Positions 1 through 13,573 of a DNA stretch of 64,000 nt are shown here, one piece after another. The position numbers and the translations under genes are program-made. Source of the DNA: Plicaturopsis crispa FD-325 SS-3 (Eukaryota > Basidiomycota > Agaricomycetes > Amylocorticiales > Amylocorticiaceae); assembly GCA_000827205.1 (NCBI GenBank), contig KN832558.1, positions 1,607,942 to 1,671,941 of the forward strand, written 5' to 3'. A model generated the notes under the pieces. That model searched no databases. It was not told the DNA's origin and worked only from the letters and a program-made list of their open reading frames with translations. Each line of letters starts with the position of its first letter. Within the stretch, counting starts at the first letter, position 1.

Positions 1-34
1 GTATCGACGAACTTTTACTGAGCTGTTATCATAG

Positions 35-2424
35 TCTGGATCTGGTGGAACATCAAACGCGAGATGCATCACTTTATGATCAAAAGACAAGAGTACCTCG
101 TTTCCCCCGAGCAATCTACCTCCGTGCAGGCGACCACTGTACTCATCACCGGCGTTCCTGATCGTTTCCTATCGGAGAAGATCCTACGCCGTACATACAA
201 CCATCTTCCCGGCGGCGTCAAAACCGTTTGGATCAACCGCAACCTCAAAGAGCTCCCGGACATGATGGACAGACGCGACGCCGCGTGCTTAAAGCTAGAG
301 GCTGCTGAGACCAAACTACTCGCCACTGCCGCCAAGATTCGTTCCAAGGAGGGTAGCACACCATCTTCCGATCCCGATGTGGAGAATGATACTTCGCTCG
401 CAGCACGCCTCGTCCCCGCCTCGCAGCGCCCTTCGCACCGCCTTCCCTTCGGTTTCCTGCCGTTCGCCTTGCCATTCATGGGTAAAAAGGTGGACACGAT
501 AGAGTGGTCGCGCTCTGAAATCTCTGAGGCAAACGCCGCTATCGAAGTAGGCCGTAACACCATCAGGCTGCAACGCGGCAACTCTGTTGCTCCCAAGTCC
601 AGCATTCTCAGCAAGATCCCCGTCGTCGGCAGTAAACTTTCTGGCAGTAACGCGAACGAGGGACCATTCGACAAAGCTGACGAGAAGGCTGATTACGACA
701 GAGCGATGGAAGAGGATCGCCGAGGCAGCGTGAGCTCGGAGCAACAAATCGGACAGGACTACCCCCCGTCAAGTTCAGCGTTCATCACATTCTATCAACA
801 AACCTCAGCGCATCTCGCGTGCCAGGCTTTGGCTCACCACGAGCCCTACAACATGTCCTCTCGCCACGTTGGCATAGCTCCTGAGGACGTCGTCTGGAGC
901 AACCTTGCCCTCAACCCCTATCAACAGAAGATGCGTGTGCTTATCGGGTATGCTGCTACCGCTGGACTTATTCTCCTATGGGCAATTCCTGTGGCTTTCG
1001 TCGGTATCGTGAGCAACGTTCACTCGCTGTGCCAGACCTACAGTTGGCTCTCTTGGCTATGCACGCTACCGTCGATCGTAGTCGGCATCATCTCTGGGAT
1101 CCTGCCTCCTATCCTCCTCGCGGTTCTGATGATGCTTCTTCCCATGATCCTACGCTCTTTGGCACGCTTCGAAGGCATCCCGCAACGTAGTGGTATAGAA
1201 CTTAGCCTTATGACCCGGTTCTTCATCTTCCAGGTCATCGTGAGTAGTCTGTCTAAATAGTCTGCACTTTGAACCTCGCTTACGCCCATTTTCGCGTTAC
1301 AGCACTCGTTCCTGATTGTCACAATCAGTTCTGGCATCATCGCCGCACTTCCTGGGCTAGTGAAGAGCCCGACGGGCGTCCCCTCTATTTTGGCGAACAA
1401 GCTCCCTGGCGCTTCTACCTTCTTCCTCACGTACATCATCCTGCAGGGTCTTTCGGTGACCGCCGGTGGATTCCTGCAAATCGTGACGCTCTTCATGTAT
1501 TACTTGAAACTCTTCGTCATGGGAAGTACGCCACGCTCGATCTACAACATCAAGTACGGTGCGCGCAGTGTTGCTTGGGGAACCCTGTTCCCCTCAATGA
1601 CGCTCCTGGTCGTTATTAGTGCGTTGTTTTCTGTCGAACGTTCTTTTTCATCAGTCTAATCATTTCTTTGCATAGCTCTGGGGTATTCCATCATCGCGCC
1701 CATCATCAACGGCCTCGCATGTGCCACGTTCTTCATGTTCTACATGCTATACAAGTACCAATTCCTGTGGGTGCTAAACCAACCGCGCTCCAGCGACACG
1801 GGCGGCCTATTCTTCCCGAAGGCGTTGCAGCACATCTTCGTGGGCCTGTACGTGCAGCAAATCTGCCTCTGTGCCCTCTTCTTCCTCGCCCAGAACGACA
1901 GCGGGAAGCAGAGTGCAATTCCGCAGGGTGCGCTCATGGTCGTCCTCATCATATGCACGGCCCTGTTCCACATGATGCTCAACAACTCGTACGGTCCTCT
2001 CATGCACTTCCTTCCGCTCAGCCTCGCCGACCGTACCGGCAGCGAGGCGACTTCACAGACAATCATCCCGCCGCCTGCGAACGTCTCCACGACCGGTGGT
2101 GCACTGGCCCCCGTCGGCACGAACAGTAGCACGAACGAAAAGGGGAAATCTGTCCGCTTCGACGACAGCGATCGGTCTTCATCTTCCAAGGCCCCGTCCC
2201 AGTCAGATATGGCGGACGCTGTGAACTATGGCTTCGCTCAGCCCGCAGCTTCGCGACCGCAGCCCGTCGTCTGGCTTCCCCGCGACAACCACGGACTTGC
2301 GGAAGGTGACATCGAAGCCAGCCGCGCATTTGGCATCGATGTGAGTATGGTGCGAGCGGAGATGAATGAGAAGGGAAGGGTGGATATCGCAGGGGCCCCA
2401 CCGGTGCAGGAGTTCACCAATTGA
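35..2424 (+). CDS. CSC1/OSCA-like calcium-permeable mechanosensitive channel, 5'-truncated by window edge
   Basis: Multi-pass channel of the CSC1/OSCA/TMEM63 (DUF221, RSN1_7TM) family, expected in the plasma or an internal membrane. Visible exons are 35-1239, 1303-1618 and 1676-2424; an upstream exon lies off the window and the acceptor AG is at 33-34. The first part is the cytosolic PHM7 domain (motif VLITGVPDRF, then a charged coiled stretch). The 7TM block starts at 'VWSNLALNPYQQKMR' and runs through helices on all three exons (e.g. GIISGILPPILLAVLMMLLP, SIIAPIINGLACATFFMFY). The tail of about 110 residues is hydrophilic and Ser/Thr-rich, normal for fungal members. Splice phases are consistent across both introns and no break is seen. 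Specific ion selectivity cannot be read from sequence. Confidence 0.93.
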
Positions 2425-3345
2425 TTCATTCGGGAACGGGTTGTGGTCTTGTTCGCACTTCGGACTTTTGTATATATAGTTGTATGAACGGAATTTACAA
2501 GTCGATATCCGACTTTGCCATAAGACTCGAACGTCCATCTCGAACGTCCATCCATCAACTCAAAACACCAAGTGCCTAGTTCGAGCAGCGGGAACTGTTA
2601 CATTTGTAGTGACGTAAAATTGAAATCGGAGGCGTTGTTTGGCAACGGCCTCGATGAACAAACAATCCATCAGGCAGGACCAAAGTCCTTTTTATTTTGT
2701 TTCTCGGTATCTTTCACTGCATCATCCAGGATCATCTACCAAGGCTCGAAATATGTCCATAGCCCAAGTCTGCATGATGAACCCGGCGTAGCCACTGCTC
2801 GGTCGCGCCACCCGTTTTTATCCCCTTGCAATACATGCCCGTAGTCTAAGGGCATCTTTGGAGGTCTTTTGTGGCATGCGGACAGCGGGAACGCACCGTG
2901 CAACTGTCTCCGCAACAGCATCTTGTGATCCACAAAAAATGAATCCCGCATAATACCACGTAAAGGTATTCAGCGAGCATACAGTCTGGTCTACTCACGG
3001 ATGTATGCTAACGAATAAAGCAGATATAAGAACTTCCAGATTTAACCTGACTCTGGTCGGTGAAGACCCAGTCGTACTGGTCTACACCACTTACGCGCTC
3101 TCAAGAACATTTATGTCATTGTCAGTGTCTTGGAAATAATGGGTTCCACGGGCTGACCGAGTGCATTTCCGAAGGTGGCCTGACCACGTTGGGTGAGTCG
3201 GATGTACTAGTTCTGATATTCTCGCGTCATGTCTGCCGGTCTGCCACGGTATATAACCTGGCCATCAGTGCGGAGCACTATGCCCAACAAACTGCACCCG
3301 CGGAATCAACGACCGCTTCCCAACGCATCTCTCCAAATTTCCACA
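2425..3345. other. intergenic region between the CSC1-like and OYE genes
   Basis: Holds the 3' flank of the channel gene and the upstream region of the OYE gene. Apart from the TATA-like box near 3250 no coding or repeat signal is recognised. Confidence 0.5.
3250..3256 (+). promoter_or_regulatory. TATA-like box of the OYE gene
   Basis: The heptamer tatataa lies 90 bp upstream of the ATG at 3346, a usual spacing for fungal TATA promoters. Position and motif are seen; function is inferred. Confidence 0.5.
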
Positions 3346-4636
<1,291 letters not shown>

Positions 4637-4808
4637 TGATGATGGCAATGTGGTAGCTTCTATTGCTATTCAATCTTAGCGGCTACTGACTTGACCTACA
4701 GCGTATATAGACGTACGTCAAGGCAACGAGAGGGAAAGAGGCGATGGCGGGCTTCAAGAGGGCGAAGTGATCATTACAGCGAGACTAGTGTTAGATGTGA
4801 CGCAGATC

Positions 4809-5463
4809 TCAAGATTTCATACGCATTCGCAATACAGGTTCTTCCTGATGAATGCGTCCCCTCCTGGTCCTTCCTGCGTAAATGAATGTTGTGACAATAT
4901 CGTCCAATATGGGCAAACCCTCTGGGGTAACGCTCAGGACCGACAAGCGGTTGGTGAGTATGCCCACGGAGCCGCTATATGTGGCAATAACCGCCTTCGA
5001 TTCATCGTTTCGCACTAGCTAAGTGCGTTCATGAAATGCGACATATCAGCAGAAGTCTATGCGGGATGAGCGGGCGCACTCACCTTGGGCACCCTGTCGC
5101 GACCCATCTTCCATTTGTACATCTCGCCGTCGGAGGCCATGAATATCTCGGACCTATGATCACAGTATCTTTTAGCGCAGTGCGAGGGAACTTATGCATA
5201 ACGACTACTCACGCGCTTAGCATATGACTTCGGTGCATTTGTACGTAGTGCCCACGAATCGTCACCGCGGCAGGTTTCGACAATGCGTACCATCGAATGC
5301 TTGCGAATGCGCGGTTTTCCTCATCTTCCACTCTAAAGATGGTAGAGTCGGGGTGGGTCAACAGTATCGTGGAGGGCGGCGTGTTGACTCTGTAGATTGG
5401 CGCGCCCTCTGCGTCCGTAAGAGTGGTGTTGCGCGTATCATGTTTGAACACCGTCAAGTCCAT
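4809..5463 (-). CDS. DUF6593 family protein
   Basis: Small protein of unknown function, family DUF6593, widespread in Agaricomycetes and usually present as many paralogs. Exons on the minus strand are 5463-5213, 5153-5084 and 5018-4809, 176 residues. Characteristic pattern: N-terminal YRVNTP strand, STIFRVEDEE, IRWYALSKPAAVTIRG, then SEIFMASDGEMYKWKMG, and a final beta-rich part ending in VTTFIYAGRTRRGR. Donor and acceptor phases (2, 0) fit throughout. No signal peptide or transmembrane segment. It is transcribed divergently from the cyclin gene starting at 5772; the 308 bp between them must hold both promoters. No function is known for the family. Confidence 0.85.
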
Positions 5464-5771
5464 GGCGAATCGATACAAGAGATCGACGCAGTTGCGGTGA
5501 TACCCTGGGTACAATCTGGTACTCACACATATGATTGGTGTAAGGCAAACGCCGGCGATATAAGTTAATGTCTATGTTTGCGAAATCTATAGTATACAGC
5601 CCACGTGGCACCGGAAAGGTACTTACGGCTATTCGTGCTTGCCACTTCGTGCATTCATACTTATCTGCTAAGTAGGTAAGTATAGGTTGCTGTGATCTTT
5701 TCTACCGGATATTCATTGGTATACTTTGAAGAGTAGGGACAACAAAAAGGCTCGAAGCGAAATATCACAAC

Positions 5772-7245
5772 ATGGACTTGAACCATCCAAAGGGCGTGTC
5801 CCCGTCCCAACTCCCAGCCTCCTCGTCCAAGTACCACCACCCGTACTTCACGCCTGCTGAGGTCGATTATCTTTCCGAAAAGCAGCGCGGAAAACTTTCT
5901 GCCACACAAGAGGAGCGGGTGCGGCAGCATGCATGTGCCTTCGCCGAGGCTGTTGGCGCAAAAATTGGTTTGTGAGTACGTTCGTGCGGCGAAGGCCGAT
6001 CAGCCTCTTATGCCTCACCAGCCCCCGGAGGACCATTGCGACGGCGCAAAACTTGTATCATAGGTTTCATCTATTCTTTCCGCGGAAGGATTTTGGGTAC
6101 CAGGTACGTTTCGACAAACTCATAAAGACCATCGTCGACTAATGACTCGACGTGTAGGACGTAGTTCTCGCATCATTGTATGTCTCGACGAAAATGCACG
6201 ACACGCTCAAGAAACCTCGTGAATTACTCTCTGTGGCATATGCAGTTCGCCCAGAGCTGGCTTCAAAAGTTAGGTCACATAATGGCGAAATCAATTTGGA
6301 ATCAGAGGTATGTCGATACTTCGTCTTATTCCTTCGTGATATCGAAATTCCCTGGCATGTAGGCAGTAGAGCATGATCGACAACGACTCCTCGCAGTCGA
6401 AAGGTTGATTTTGGAGACAATTTGCTTCAATTTCACTTCCCGGATGCCATTCCCCTACGTGATTAAAATCGGTCGGGCCTTTGGAGGTTCGTTCTGTGGT
6501 GTCCTTCATGAATCGGTGCTGCTTACTTAGTGATATAAATCCAGCATCGAAAAAATTGACAAAACTGGCATGGCGTTTAGCGGTCGATAGGTAGGCCCTT
6601 GCGTTCCTATAAAACATCCCAGTCTGGTTTTTTTATTGAACTCTGCTCTAGCTATCGCACCCTTACCCCGATAAAATATCCGCCACATGTGGTCGCACTG
6701 GGCGGTCTCTTCATCGCCTCGTTATTGTCCTCCTTCGAACAACCAAAAACGGACGAACCACCTGGCTATCGCAGCAGCCACGAGATCGCCGAAGAGCTCA
6801 GTATGCGCGGAAGCTGGGAAAGCAAGTTCCAAGCACAAATCGAGGACCTGGAAGGTATGTCTGCCATGCACTATCACCCGAAAACATCGACCATAACGCC
6901 ATTGCTGTCCACATAGAAATTGCCCACTGCGTGATCGATCTCCTCATCCAAGCCGCCGAGAACACGTCCGTCGATACCTCTCCGCGCACGCCGTCCTCTC
7001 CAGGCCCGCACCCAGCTCCGCGCGCACCCCTCGCCCCGCCGCCCGCGCCGTACAAGGCAGACCAGCTGATCCGGCTGAAAATCGCTATGCGCGAGCACGA
7101 GCATCTCGCCCGACCGCGGCAGCCGCTGGGAAATGCGGACCCGAGTGCGCTGTATGGAGGAGACAACGTTGCTATGGCTGGACGCAATGAGGGGACCGTG
7201 CGTTTTCTGTTTGGGCCTCCCAGTATCGTAGGGCAAGGCGTATGA
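5772..7245 (+). CDS. cyclin of the CTD-kinase/transcription type (Ctk2- or cyclin K/T-like)
   Basis: Regulatory cyclin expected to pair with a transcriptional CDK that phosphorylates the RNA polymerase II C-terminal domain. Seven exons (5772-5971, 6022-6103, 6158-6307, 6363-6486, 6545-6590, 6652-6854, 6917-7245) give 377 residues with every phase consistent. The first cyclin box runs from 'HPYFTPAEVDYLS' through TIATAQNLYHRFHLFFP and DVVLASLYVSTKMHDT, followed by the cyclin hallmark RLLAVERLILETICFNF. A second helical repeat contains LAWRLAVDSYRTL and YPPHVVALGGLFIASLL. The tail (after about residue 290) is Pro/Ser-rich then charged. Assignment to CTDK beta subunit rather than cyclin L/K is a judgement from overall pattern. 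Confidence 0.88.
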
Positions 7246-7488
7246 CATTGATATTATGATCGTGCTCTTCGGCTTGCGCCCATTCATTCGAAAGCAATGC
7301 TATAGATGTCGAAAGCGTACATAAATATGTATCTATGGATCCTTTCGTTATGCGAGATGTCGTGAGTATCGTGAATAAGTACATCTTGTCGAGAGCCATC
7401 ATGATTGAGTTATGCACACATGCCGTCCGTCCGTGTGGTATAGAGATACTACTGTGGTGAAGGTAATGGAGAAGGCGACGAGGGCATA

Positions 7489-8921
7489 TCAGTGGTTGAA
7501 GCGCTCTATAGCATACCCAAACAAGGGCCACAATATGCGTCGAGTTGGGCTGAGAGACGGAGGTATGATCATCGCTCCAGCGAGCCCCCGCATATGCCAC
7601 GCATCAACTAGGAGCAAAGGCAAAGTGTTAGCGTCTCGAAACATATGCAATGCAAAAGAAGCACATACCCATAGGCTGGCCCAGCACAACGATGCAGAAA
7701 TACACCCATAGCCTCCCGAACAGCCCACCCACCCTCCTCCCGGTGACCACCCTCCACGCTCGCTCCGCGATCAGAAGCGGACCCTGGAGTGTGAAGAATA
7801 CCGGTACCCGCCAATCGAAACCGCGGTTGAGCGCGTATACGGAGGCTTCATGATAAAACCCGGAGGCCGCGAAGGTCATGATCACGAGCCCGAAATGGCC
7901 TCCCAGCCAATATCCTGTGTGGCCGCCGAAGACAAAGAACGTCTGCCGGAGGAGCTGGTGCCAGCGCTTGCCCCAGAAGATATGCATGGAGTCCGAGATC
8001 CAGGGGTTTGCAAGGATGGGCGGCCAGACCGCAGGTGAATTATGGAAGAGGCCTACGCCAATGAGCGTCATGAGGTCGTAGACCATACCGAAGCCTTGTA
8101 TCAGTGCCGTCCCTGTTAGCACGTGGATGAATGTCGATACAGCATAGCGCTGTACAGGAGGTAGGTGGGAGTAGAATATGGTGCCTCCGTATGGCGAGCC
8201 GACTCCGGGAAAGAGTTTCAAGACCGACTCTAGGAAATCGAGGGCGAGGTAGTGGCATAGGAACGTGAGGAGCGTCGCGCGAAGGAATGGGACGCGTTCT
8301 TGCGAGCGCTTCTCCGGCGGTACGTAGACACCCTGCCCAAAGTCCCATCCTAGGCCGCGCATGGTGCACATCACCTCAATCGCATCACTGAACCAGCGGG
8401 GGTATATTCCAGGGGCAGACTTCTCAGCTGTCCCATGGCCGTATGTGGAACCTTTTGCTGGCTCTTCAATTTCTCCTGGACGAGTTTCGCCGACTTTCAA
8501 TCTGCCTTCCTTTGCAAAGGCAAATTCTAACGATTTCCCGATGGTGAACTCGATATAGAGACCTGTCAGCGGTCAACGTATTTTAGTGCTTATTTCCTAC
8601 GATCCAAGATGACGAGCCCTTACATTGGCCCCAGTTGTAACAATTTAGGGTTGGATCCGACCAATAGAACCCAAAACAGGCGTGCAATCCGGCTACGATG
8701 ACGGCAGGGAGGAGAAGGAGTCGTATGAGGTGTGTATCTGGCCGCCTCGCAAGGTAGCACATGAACAGGAACAAGCCAAAAGCAAGTAGATGGGATGCTA
8801 CTGCTTCCAGGGACCCGATGGGATGACGATCTTGCGGCTCGGGTATTAGGACACGGAAAGCCTTCCGTAAAGCCCAAACTGCCCTGTAAACCGCAAGAAA
8901 AGCGTCAGTGGCGCAGTCCAT
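7489..8921 (-). CDS. wax-synthase-like membrane-bound O-acyltransferase
   Basis: Polytopic membrane protein of the wax synthase-like MBOAT group common in Agaricomycetes, where members acylate alcohols or secondary metabolites. Exons (minus) 8921-8624, 8562-7669, 7607-7489; about 436 residues. Evidence: N-terminal helices after PEPQDRHPIGSLEAVASHLL, the conserved NWGQ block at the end of exon 1, RGLGWDFGQGVYVPP, the active-site region SDSMHIFWGKRWHQLLRQTF with the family's conserved FWGRRWHQ-like motif, and a downstream ASGFYHEA with the conserved His. The C-terminal helix LWPLFGYAIERF lies on the last exon. The start is uncertain: Met codons at 8930 and 8921 are both possible and an upstream exon cannot be excluded. 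Substrate unknown. Confidence 0.85.
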
Positions 8922-8930
8922 TGCGAGCAT

Positions 8931-10083
8931 GAAGTTGAATGACGACTGCTCACTCGGAATACAGAACTGACTGCGCCATGCTGGTCGGATGCAACTCTGG
9001 AGGATCCAGGCAAGTGTGATATCGATAGTGATCAAGTAGCAAGAGTGCTACGCGGCATGCAGACTGTAACCTGAGTTCGCCGTGACAAAGAGGAATGGAT
9101 TGTAGACGCCATAGGCGACGTAAGACAAACTTGAAATAAAGCAAAAATGCATGCACGCGCGTTTCAAGTTTGCGCAGTGCCTTCAAATGACGCTCTCTCA
9201 ATAAGCCGTCGGGCTCCGAATTGTTGCCGACGGTCCGCCAGGCACTTCCTGCTTGCTTGCTTGCTTGTTCCTTGCCATTAAATTTACAGCTCGATTACGA
9301 CGTCGACTACGGTGACCGCTCAGACACTCTACTTCATACCGAAACCTGCTTTAGACGATTGTGCGTGCCCACTCGACAAATTGGATGCCGACGTTGGAGC
9401 CATCGGCCTCACATCTCGCCTTACGAGCACGTTTGGTTCCATTCGCGGTTACGGTCATTGGGCTGACAGACAACCTCGTTAGGTGCAGGGACTCGGAGAG
9501 GTCATATAATGCGGTCAGCACAAATTGTACGCCTCATGCATATGTTTGGCCTGGAGTTAGCAAGCATCAGTGACAGCGCGTCAGCAGATTGACGACGCTG
9601 TCTTCTCATTGTCCATGTAGCCGCGAGGACAAAGTTCGATGTCCATTCTGCTCCAGCTCGTCCTGCGACTTCTCCAATGAAGCCTGCCCTACCCAACGTC
9701 TTTTCGGTGCTCATCACGCCCGACATAAGCTGCCCTGTATCAGCAGCCAAATCCATGACCAGGAGCCAGCCTTCTATCCGGCAGTTCAGGAGTAGGTGAC
9801 ACGAGTCCTCGACGGGTGAATACGTATGTCAAGATTTATACGGGATGGAGCTACACGCAACATCTATAACGCAACAGGAGGTGTGGGTCAGAGGTGAATG
9901 GACCAAGATTGGACCGGTCAAGATATCGACAGCGCCAGGATCTATCGTCGCCGGTGAGCCAGTGTTCCGCTCGTGAAAGCTGAATATATGCTTACCAAGA
10001 TTGCGTTGTGCAGTGCACTATGGTTTCCGAGGTTTATCGATTTTGCGTGGAGGCACGCCGATAAGGCAATGTGCCCTTCAAGT
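8931..10083. other. intergenic region, no gene seen
   Basis: About 1.15 kb without an open frame resembling a known protein and without conserved splice structure. Reading frames here are short and of low plausibility. Confidence 0.45.
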
Positions 10084-10311
10084 CTACATATCCTCGTCAA
10101 CTCCTTTCTCACAAACAATGCCGTTCCCACTGACCTGCGCGGTCGATGCCTGCGTTGGCGTCCTTTGGCCTTGGACCTTCGAAGAGGCCGTTACGGATGC
10201 TATCTTCCCCTTCTCCACCGTGTTGCGGAGCATGTTCCACTGGCGAGTAGTGTACGCAATAAGCTGCTCGGAATATAATCTTTTTTGTTCAGCGGTTGAC
10301 TGCGTGGACAT
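10084..10311 (-). CDS. small unrecognised protein, member 1 of a local paralogous pair
   Basis: A 75-residue intronless reading frame beginning MSTQSTAEQKRLYSEQL and containing RQWNMLRNTVEKG. Family not recognised. It is supported by a paralogous frame about 1.1 kb away (11189-11425) with the same start pattern M-x-TQ-x-x-E-x-K-x-x-Y-x-x-QL and the same RQWN motif, and by a TATA-like box 59 bp upstream. The first 35 residues look helical and amphipathic; the rest is polar and low in predicted structure. No signal peptide or membrane helix. A further 3' exon is possible but not evident. Confidence 0.5.
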   Translation of the reverse strand: MSTQSTAEQKRLYSEQLIAYTTRQWNMLRNTVEKGKIASVTASSKVQGQRTPTQASTAQVSGNGIVCEKGVDEDM

Positions 10312-10369
10312 CGTGAAGAGGGGGGTCAATGTACTCGATGAAGTGCATAGCCCTCGACCACAGAGCCCC

Positions 10370-10376
10370 TTTTATG
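10370..10376 (-). promoter_or_regulatory. TATA-like box upstream of the small ORF
   Basis: Reads cataaaa on the minus strand 59 bp before the ATG at 10311. Supports transcription of this short frame. Confidence 0.4.
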
Positions 10377-11188
10377 TACGGGCAGGGGGACCACTTAAGG
10401 CCTAATGACGTAGTGCGCAGGTCCTGGCCTATGAAGCTTACTATTACTATTAGGCCTCGATGTCGGATGGGCGATCATAAATGGCCGTGTACTGCGCACG
10501 CGGCGTGGCACGGTATTCTGCATACCGCATACCATTAAAGCATGGACCGCACGCGTTCGGTCGATTAGACTCACGATCTGAGCGCGCGGACGATGACACA
10601 ACCAGGACGCCTGAGGCCGGGGTATCATGATGTATGAGCCTGGTTCAAGTTTGAAGAGCGACGTCCGAGGCATATCGAAACGAGTCTACTATGTACAAGT
10701 GTGTCGGTGTGGCATGAGTCGATGCTAGCTTAAACGCATGGTTTTGTCGGAAACTTGAATGTGAAGCCAGGGTCAACTATGAAAATCGCATCAGCAGCTG
10801 CGTAGTAGGAGCCACACCCATGTAGCATATACATCGGTGGAGGACAACACACCTGTTCAACGCGCGGAGGGTCCGGTGGAGTCCGCAGTCCACCTCTCTT
10901 GGCTAGCTTGACCAGCATGCTAGCTGAAGCATCTTTAATGACGCAGATGACGCAAATCCCAGGCGTTGAGGTACAGTCGACTTCGGGAAGTGGATGACGG
11001 TCGGTATACGACGAAGACCTAAATCTGGATGATGATCAGCGAACAGGAATACAACACAGTCAAACGGCTAGTCACATAGTCATTGCTCTACGGCGGACAT
11101 TCTTCATAGATCGGCTTCTTCTGGAGTGTGCTTGCCGTGCCCTTTTAGTCCCTAGAATCTAATGAACACCGTGTCTCGTCAATCTTGA
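10377..11188. other. intergenic region, no gene seen
   Basis: About 0.8 kb between the two small paralogous frames with no recognised coding or repeat content. Confidence 0.4.
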
Positions 11189-11425
11189 TTACAATCGAGA
11201 AATGACCCCTCGATGCGAACCGTTAGTATGATTGCCCTTTGGCGTCCGATCCCCTGTGTCTTCGTCGCCTTTCTCGGAGTCGTATGGACGCGTTGGCTTG
11301 CTAGTCGTCGACGATCCATTCCGACGCTCGATCGCGTCACACAGAGCATTCCACTGACGCAACGTGTGCGCAGCCAGCTGCAGAGCGTAAGTCTTCTTCT
11401 TCTCCTCCACCGTCTGCGTAGTCAT
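11189..11425 (-). CDS. small unrecognised protein, member 2 of a local paralogous pair
   Basis: A 78-residue frame starting MTTQTVEEKKKTYALQL and carrying LRQWNALCDAIERRN, clearly related to the frame at 10084-10311 in its first 37 residues. The C-terminal half has diverged completely and is rich in Lys, Asp, Gly and Ser. The same strand, similar size and shared N-terminal motif argue for a tandem duplication of a real gene rather than chance frames. The frame is open further upstream, but the Met at 11425 aligns with the start of its paralog and was chosen for that reason. Function unknown. Confidence 0.5.
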   Translation of the reverse strand: MTTQTVEEKKKTYALQLAAHTLRQWNALCDAIERRNGSSTTSKPTRPYDSEKGDEDTGDRTPKGNHTNGSHRGVISRL

Positions 11426-12200
11426 GAGCGCCAGATTGTACGAAGGCGGGGGTGGATAGAGACAGGAGGATGCTGGGCTGCTGTTTGAAATAGATGTCGA
11501 CAAGAATATGCGAAACGACGCCCACCGGCAGGTCCTGTATTTGAGTTGAGTGCGGTGCTCCACCGCTGTCCCACGAGAGAAATGACGTCGACGATAATCC
11601 TGGCCGAATTCACGGACTCTGTCCCCCACCTGATCAAAACCGTTGAGGTTGAAAAGTAAAAAAAGGAGTGCAATGGCATACCAATTATCGATTGACTGGC
11701 AAGCTGACGGCTTGAAATGTTGAGGGTTAAAGTTGAAGAGGATATATGAGCTGACTGAGCGTTTTGACCCTCAAGCGTTCGGTCGACAATCTTTCGCCAA
11801 TATCGCCGCACCGTTTGCCGGGCCCCTGGCGCGAGGCGGGGTAAGTCAACCGATGGACTCATTCTACGAGTTACCAGCCACCTCGTCAGTGGTATCCACG
11901 TCGTACGTAGTGACCATAGCGGGCGAAGACTGTTATCTGCTAGCATGAAGCTCGTTGACGGCCAGACGAGACAGCATTCAGCGGACCGGCGCTATTCAAC
12001 GGTCCAATCTCTTCGCCAAGGCTGCGTAGGCGGCGCGCAGGGTTGATCGACTTAAGAGCATTTATACGGAGCAGGGAAGTGATATTCTAGGACAAAATAA
12101 ACCGTAGACGTCATGCAGTAGGCTCTTAAGGCTCACCGTTATTCAACATCGGCATTATTCCGACGGCTTCGACTTACTACACGAGAACGGAGGAGGAAGT
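11426..12200. other. intergenic region, no gene seen
   Basis: Upstream region of the second small frame and downstream flank of SDR1. No further coding signal recognised. Confidence 0.4.
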
Positions 12201-13573
12201 CTATAAGTTGCTAACTTGGTCTTCAAGCCAAGCCCACAGCTCTTTCCCGGTGTGAGGGTCTTGAGTATCCGCTCGCGGGTATCCAACTCGCGCCCATGGA
12301 ACAAGATACTGACGATGATGTAAGTAAACGCATCTCTCAAAGAAGTAGCTGCGTCGAGGGAAATACCTGGCCGTTGAGCTCGAGTGCGTCGGCAGATGTG
12401 CCTGCGTACAGCGGCGTAAGTGCACCGTATTTATTGACATCGTACATCACGAGCTTCTGTAGTATTGATCGATGAGGTTCACGTCCAGACATCTGCACGT
12501 AAACTCACAGCCAGGATTTGCATCAGTCTAGCGAGATGCCGCTGTAGCCCAGTCCCTAGATTGCCTGAACGAAATTGAGTTAACTTAGAGTCTTCCATTG
12601 TAAGGGGCGGCTCACTTACCAGGGTTAAACGCGATAGAGACGATCCCCAAGTCACCGTAGCGGCGCGCTAGCTCCTTCGCAAACACTATATTGGCCTGTT
12701 CACATCGACTTAGGTCGCCTTCAACCTGGAATTGACTACCTGTCACTCACATACTTGCTTTGAGCATATAGCGACTCGGTGGGAAATCTTCTTCTTGCAG
12801 GACCGTCCTTAAAGGTAGCGAAGTTGAGGCCGTAGAATATGTGGCCGAAAGAAGACGTAGTGATAATTCGCGCGACGTGTTGTGGAGATGTTTTGGCAGC
12901 CGCAAGTAAGGCGGGCATTAGAAGTTTCGTCAAGTAGAAATGACCTAGTGGAACTCGCAGATTAGCCGTATGCATAGACTTTTTTATATGGTGAACATAC
13001 CAAGCACATTAGTGCCAAATTGGAGGTCGTACCCGTCTACAGTAGTCTGTTCTACGGGCGGAGCCATCACACCGCTATTGCAAGAGAATCAGTGGATGCG
13101 AGGGGAAGGACGGCTTCAAACTTACGCATTATTGTAAAGGATATGCAACTGATTTTGTTTCCTATAAAGGCCCTGCGTTAGACACTCAAAACGTGTCTTG
13201 GAGAACTGCAAATCTTACGCAAAGAACTCCTCGGCAGCAGTTTTCACTGAGCTCAAATCCGCGAGGTCCAGCTTGAGGAAGTGCACCGACGCTTTCCCTG
13301 TCTCTGTTTTGAGATCTCGAAGTGCGCTCTCGCCCTGTTCTGTACTCCTAGCGGTAATATACACCGTAGCATTGTGTTCAAGTAGTGCCTTCACGAATAA
13401 ATCAGTTCGAGTCAATCTTACGCTCGAGTACTCACCTTCGCCGTAACTTTCCCGATGCCTGAGCTGCCACCCGTCACGATAACAATTTGACCAGATATAT
13501 CTGGGACATCCTCGAGCGAGAACTTGGGCTTGGGCGGTAGGTGTTCAGAAAGCCGTGAAATCAGAACACCCAT
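12201..13573 (-). CDS. short-chain dehydrogenase/reductase (SDR1)
   Basis: NAD(P)-dependent oxidoreductase of the classical-like SDR superfamily (retinol dehydrogenase/WWOX-like branch). Nine exons: 13573-13436, 13388-13219, 13161-13126, 13074-13001, 12944-12751, 12695-12620, 12564-12509, 12456-12367, 12308-12201; 313 residues. Rossmann glycine motif TGGSSGIGK at the end of exon 1, [34 protein letters not shown], catalytic Ser region ITTSSFGH and catalytic YAQSK at the end of exon 5, then FNPGNL. Exon lengths 2-4 and 6-7 and all phases match SDR2 and/or SDR3 in this window, so the model is mutually supported. Substrate unknown. It shares a 460-bp divergent upstream region with CDC37. Confidence 0.92.
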
